DNA from: Streptomyces sp. S3(2020)
GTDB lineage: Bacteria; Actinomycetota; Actinomycetes; Streptomycetales; Streptomycetaceae
Direction: 5' to 3'
Assembly: GCF_013044505.1 (NCBI RefSeq)
Contig: NZ_JABERD010000105.1
Span: 1-33,065 of the forward strand
DNA length: 33,065 nt
Shown in pieces: positions 31,144-33,065 of this stretch. The notes beneath the pieces are model-generated. The model did not search any database. It was not told the origin of the DNA and worked only from the letters and a program-made list of their open reading frames with translations. A program made the translations under genes and the position numbers. Position 1 is the first letter of the stretch; each line of letters opens with the position of its first letter.

Positions 31144-31491
31144 CTAGAGGACGAACGCCGGCGAACCGTTGTCCGTGACCATCGGGCGCCCGGCGCCGTC
31201 CCAGGCCAGCATGCCGCCGTCGATGTTCACGGCGTCGATGCCCTGCTGGACCAGGTACTGGGTGACCTGCGCGGAGCGGCCGCCGACGCGGCACATCACA
31301 TAGGCCCGCCGACCCTCCGCCACCGCCTCGGTCACCTCACCGAACCGGGACACGAAGTCACTCATGGGCACATGCAGCGCGCCCTCGACATGCCCCGCGG
31401 CCCACTCGTCGGCCTCACGGACATCCAGAACGAGGCCGTCGGCCGGAACACCGGCGACGTCCACCGAGGGCAGGGAAGCTCCGAAACTCAT
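31144..31491 (-). CDS. Single-domain rhodanese-like sulfurtransferase
   Basis: The 115-residue protein has the rhodanese elements LVLDVREADEWAAGHVEGALHVP and the active-site loop MCRVGGRSAQV with C67 as persulfide cysteine. Its C-terminus NIDGGMLAWDGAG is typical of single-domain (PspE/GlpE-like) forms. It probably moves sulfur or detoxifies thiosulfate or cyanide in the cytoplasm; no signal peptide is seen. It is convergent with the acyl-CoA dehydrogenase gene. Confidence 0.9.
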   Translation of the reverse strand: MSFGASLPSVDVAGVPADGLVLDVREADEWAAGHVEGALHVPMSDFVSRFGEVTEAVAEGRRAYVMCRVGGRSAQVTQYLVQQGIDAVNIDGGMLAWDGAGRPMVTDNGSPAFVL

Positions 31492-31594
31492 GGCCCGAGG
31501 CTACCTGAGCGACACGCGAGCCCCACGGCCACGGGAGCCACCCACACCTCGGCCGACACCAGAGCCCCACGGCCACACGCCCCGCACCCACCCT

Positions 31595-31627
<33 letters not shown>

Positions 31628-31661
31628 CAACGTCCACAAGCCCGCCCGGCATTCGGCCCGG

Positions 31662-32507
31662 CTACTGCCCGAGCAGCTCCGCCAGCTCCCGCTCCCGCTC
31701 CGCGAGCTGTGTCAGCAGCTGCTCGGCGATCTCCTCCAGAAGCCGGTCGGGGTCGTCCGGTGCCAGCCGCAGCATCGCCCCGATCGCACTCTCCTCCAGC
31801 TCCCGCGCGACCACGCTGAGCAGTTCCTTGCGCTGGGCGAGCCACTCCAGGCGGGCGTAGAGCTCCTCGCTCGGCGTCGGCCCCTGCTCCGGCGGCTTCG
31901 GCCCGGCGGCCCACTCCTCGGCCAGCTCCCGCAGCAGCGGCTCGTCACCGCGGGCGTAGGCACCGTTGACCCGGGTGATGAACTCGTCGCGCCGCGCCCG
32001 CTCGGTGTCGTCCTGCGCGAGGTCGGGGTGGGCCTTGCGGACCAGCTCGCGGTAGAGCTTGCGGGCCTCGTCGCTGGGCCGCACCCGCTGCGGGGGCCGC
32101 ACCGGCTGGTCCGTGAGCATCGCCACGGCCTCCGGGAACAGCCCGTCCCCGTCCATCCAGCCGTGGAACAGCTCCTCCACCGCCGGCATCGGCATCACCC
32201 GGGCACGGGCCTCGTCCGCCTTGCGCCGGTCCTCGGGGTCACCGGTGCGCTCGGCCGTGGCCTCGGCGATCTGAGCGTCCAGCTCGTCGAGCCGGGCGTA
32301 CATCGGGCCGAGCCTCTGGTGGTGCAGCCGGGAGAAGTTCTCGACCTCGACCCGGAAGGTCTCCACCGCGATCTCGTACTCGATCAGCGCCTGCTCGGCG
32401 GCCCGCACGGCCCGCTCCAGCCGCTCCTCGGGCCGGGGCGCACCATCCTCGGGCGCCGCCCGCGTCCCGCCGGCGACACCACCCTGCTCAGCTTCCGGGG
32501 TCGTCAC
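31662..32507 (-). CDS. Coiled-coil protein with a J-domain-like HPD motif
   Basis: The 281-residue protein is mostly helical. A Glu/Ala-rich coiled coil covers about 28-105 (RLERAVRAAEQALIEYEIAVE). A J-like segment follows at about 145-200, with KLYRELVRKAHPDL carrying HPD at 160-162, then a final coiled coil (about 215-281) ending LAERERELAELLGQ. The HPD tripeptide is what J-proteins use to stimulate DnaK ATPase, so a co-chaperone role is possible, but no G/F or zinc domain is present. GTG at 32507 is used; GTG at 32525 is an alternative. Such proteins are common and unnamed in streptomycetes. Confidence 0.75.
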   Translation of the reverse strand: MTTPEAEQGGVAGGTRAAPEDGAPRPEERLERAVRAAEQALIEYEIAVETFRVEVENFSRLHHQRLGPMYARLDELDAQIAEATAERTGDPEDRRKADEARARVMPMPAVEELFHGWMDGDGLFPEAVAMLTDQPVRPPQRVRPSDEARKLYRELVRKAHPDLAQDDTERARRDEFITRVNGAYARGDEPLLRELAEEWAAGPKPPEQGPTPSEELYARLEWLAQRKELLSVVARELEESAIGAMLRLAPDDPDRLLEEIAEQLLTQLAERERELAELLGQ

Positions 32508-32555
32508 CCGACCAGCGTAGGCCACGGCCGGTCGGCCCCTCGGACACGGCCTGTG

Positions 32556-33029
32556 TCAGCCCCCACGCGCATCGGGGCAATCCGTCGCCACCCAGCGCGC
32601 CTCGAGGTCCCGGCACGCGACGACCAGCGTCCCCGGCCGGCACGCGACCTCATGGGTGCAGCCCCCGTCGTGCGGCAGCACCTCGTCGAGGATCACATCC
32701 CCCAGCGCGGCCACGTCACAGACGTCCAGGACATCCACCTGGAACCGCGAGACACCCTCGTAGCGGACGACCAGGTCCTCGTCGTGCTTCCAGCAGTTGT
32801 GTCCGAAGCGGATCTCGATCCCCTCGTCCCCCAGGCGCCGTACCCGCTGCGGCTTGAGATCCTTCACACACCGCTTGCCGGTGAACGCGTAGTGCCCCGG
32901 ATCGGTGGCGAAGGCGCGTGCCCCGGGCGGGAGTTGCTCCGCGAGCTCGGGCAGCTTCGCGAGGTAGGGCCGCGGATCGAGGATCCCCGTGAAGTCCCCG
33001 TCCCGCCCGTCGAGATCCACGTACCTCAC
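32556..33029 (-). CDS. Conserved hypothetical protein, 157 residues
   Basis: I do not recognise a family. The product starts MRYVDLDGRDGDFTGILDPRPYLAKL, is soluble, and contains five cysteines; FGHNCWKHDEDLVVRYEGVSRFQVDVLDV suggests a beta-sandwich-like core. The GTG start at 33029 follows GGTGGGGGG. High third-position GC and a sensible composition support it as real. It ends 49 bp upstream of the J-domain-like gene on the same strand and may share its transcript. Confidence 0.65.
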   Translation of the reverse strand: MRYVDLDGRDGDFTGILDPRPYLAKLPELAEQLPPGARAFATDPGHYAFTGKRCVKDLKPQRVRRLGDEGIEIRFGHNCWKHDEDLVVRYEGVSRFQVDVLDVCDVAALGDVILDEVLPHDGGCTHEVACRPGTLVVACRDLEARWVATDCPDARGG

Positions 33030-33065
33030 CGAAGACCCCCCACCGGCCGCAAGCCCCTCACACCC

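Overview
The window is very GC-rich, uses GTG starts freely and has strong third-position GC. Its gene families (Bpa, PaaABCDE, Lrp-controlled branched-chain dehydrogenases, DUF5819/HTTM) point to a Streptomyces or close relative. A perfect 14-bp parS site (12378-12391) and several DnaA-box-like sequences suggest an origin-proximal part of a linear chromosome. From memory, the layout resembles the bkd/paa neighbourhood left of oriC in S. coelicolor. No tRNA, rRNA, CRISPR array, insertion sequence or phage gene was seen.

Layout: (1) 1-2800: the Thr/Glu/Pro-rich tail of a + strand protein (probably a Ser/Thr kinase), then on the - strand an APH-like phosphotransferase, a small FMN-binding-like protein and a NarL-type response regulator. 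(2) 2797-6820: a divergent control region with a perfect 22-bp inverted repeat, the first E1alpha/E1beta/E2 2-oxoacid dehydrogenase operon, a 4 x 16-bp tandem repeat and a terminator. (3) 6831-12393: the proteasome activator Bpa, a secreted or membrane-anchored low-complexity protein with a 13-G tract, a quinone oxidoreductase, a DrrA/DrrB-type ABC exporter and a K+ channel/RCK protein. (4) 12381-14689: MoeA and a MobA-DUF6457 fusion; the MoeA end, the channel start and parS share the same bases. (5) 14792-18918: a second E1alpha/E1beta/E2 operon, translationally coupled on the - strand, with a divergent Lrp/AsnC regulator (BkdR-like). (6) 18922-29881: phenylacetate catabolism. This holds a SUKH protein, a TetR repressor (PaaR-like) and PaaH on the - strand, PaaN divergent from them, then a TrmH-HTTM-DUF5819 membrane operon, then paaABCDE. 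(7) 29994-33065: an acyl-CoA dehydrogenase behind a KstR-like box, a rhodanese, a J-domain coiled-coil protein and an unknown protein.

PaaABCDE epoxidises phenylacetyl-CoA. PaaN oxidises the ring-opened semialdehyde and PaaH acts in the following beta-oxidation steps. An 18-bp TetR-type operator is identical in the paaH/paaN and paaA promoter regions, and a 15/18 copy lies between the second bkd operon and its Lrp gene. This suggests one regulon joining aromatic and branched-chain acid catabolism, both of which supply acyl-CoAs. All three operator regions also carry a DnaA-box-like TTNTCCACAG element. The least understood protein system here is the coupled DUF5819-HTTM-TrmH operon.
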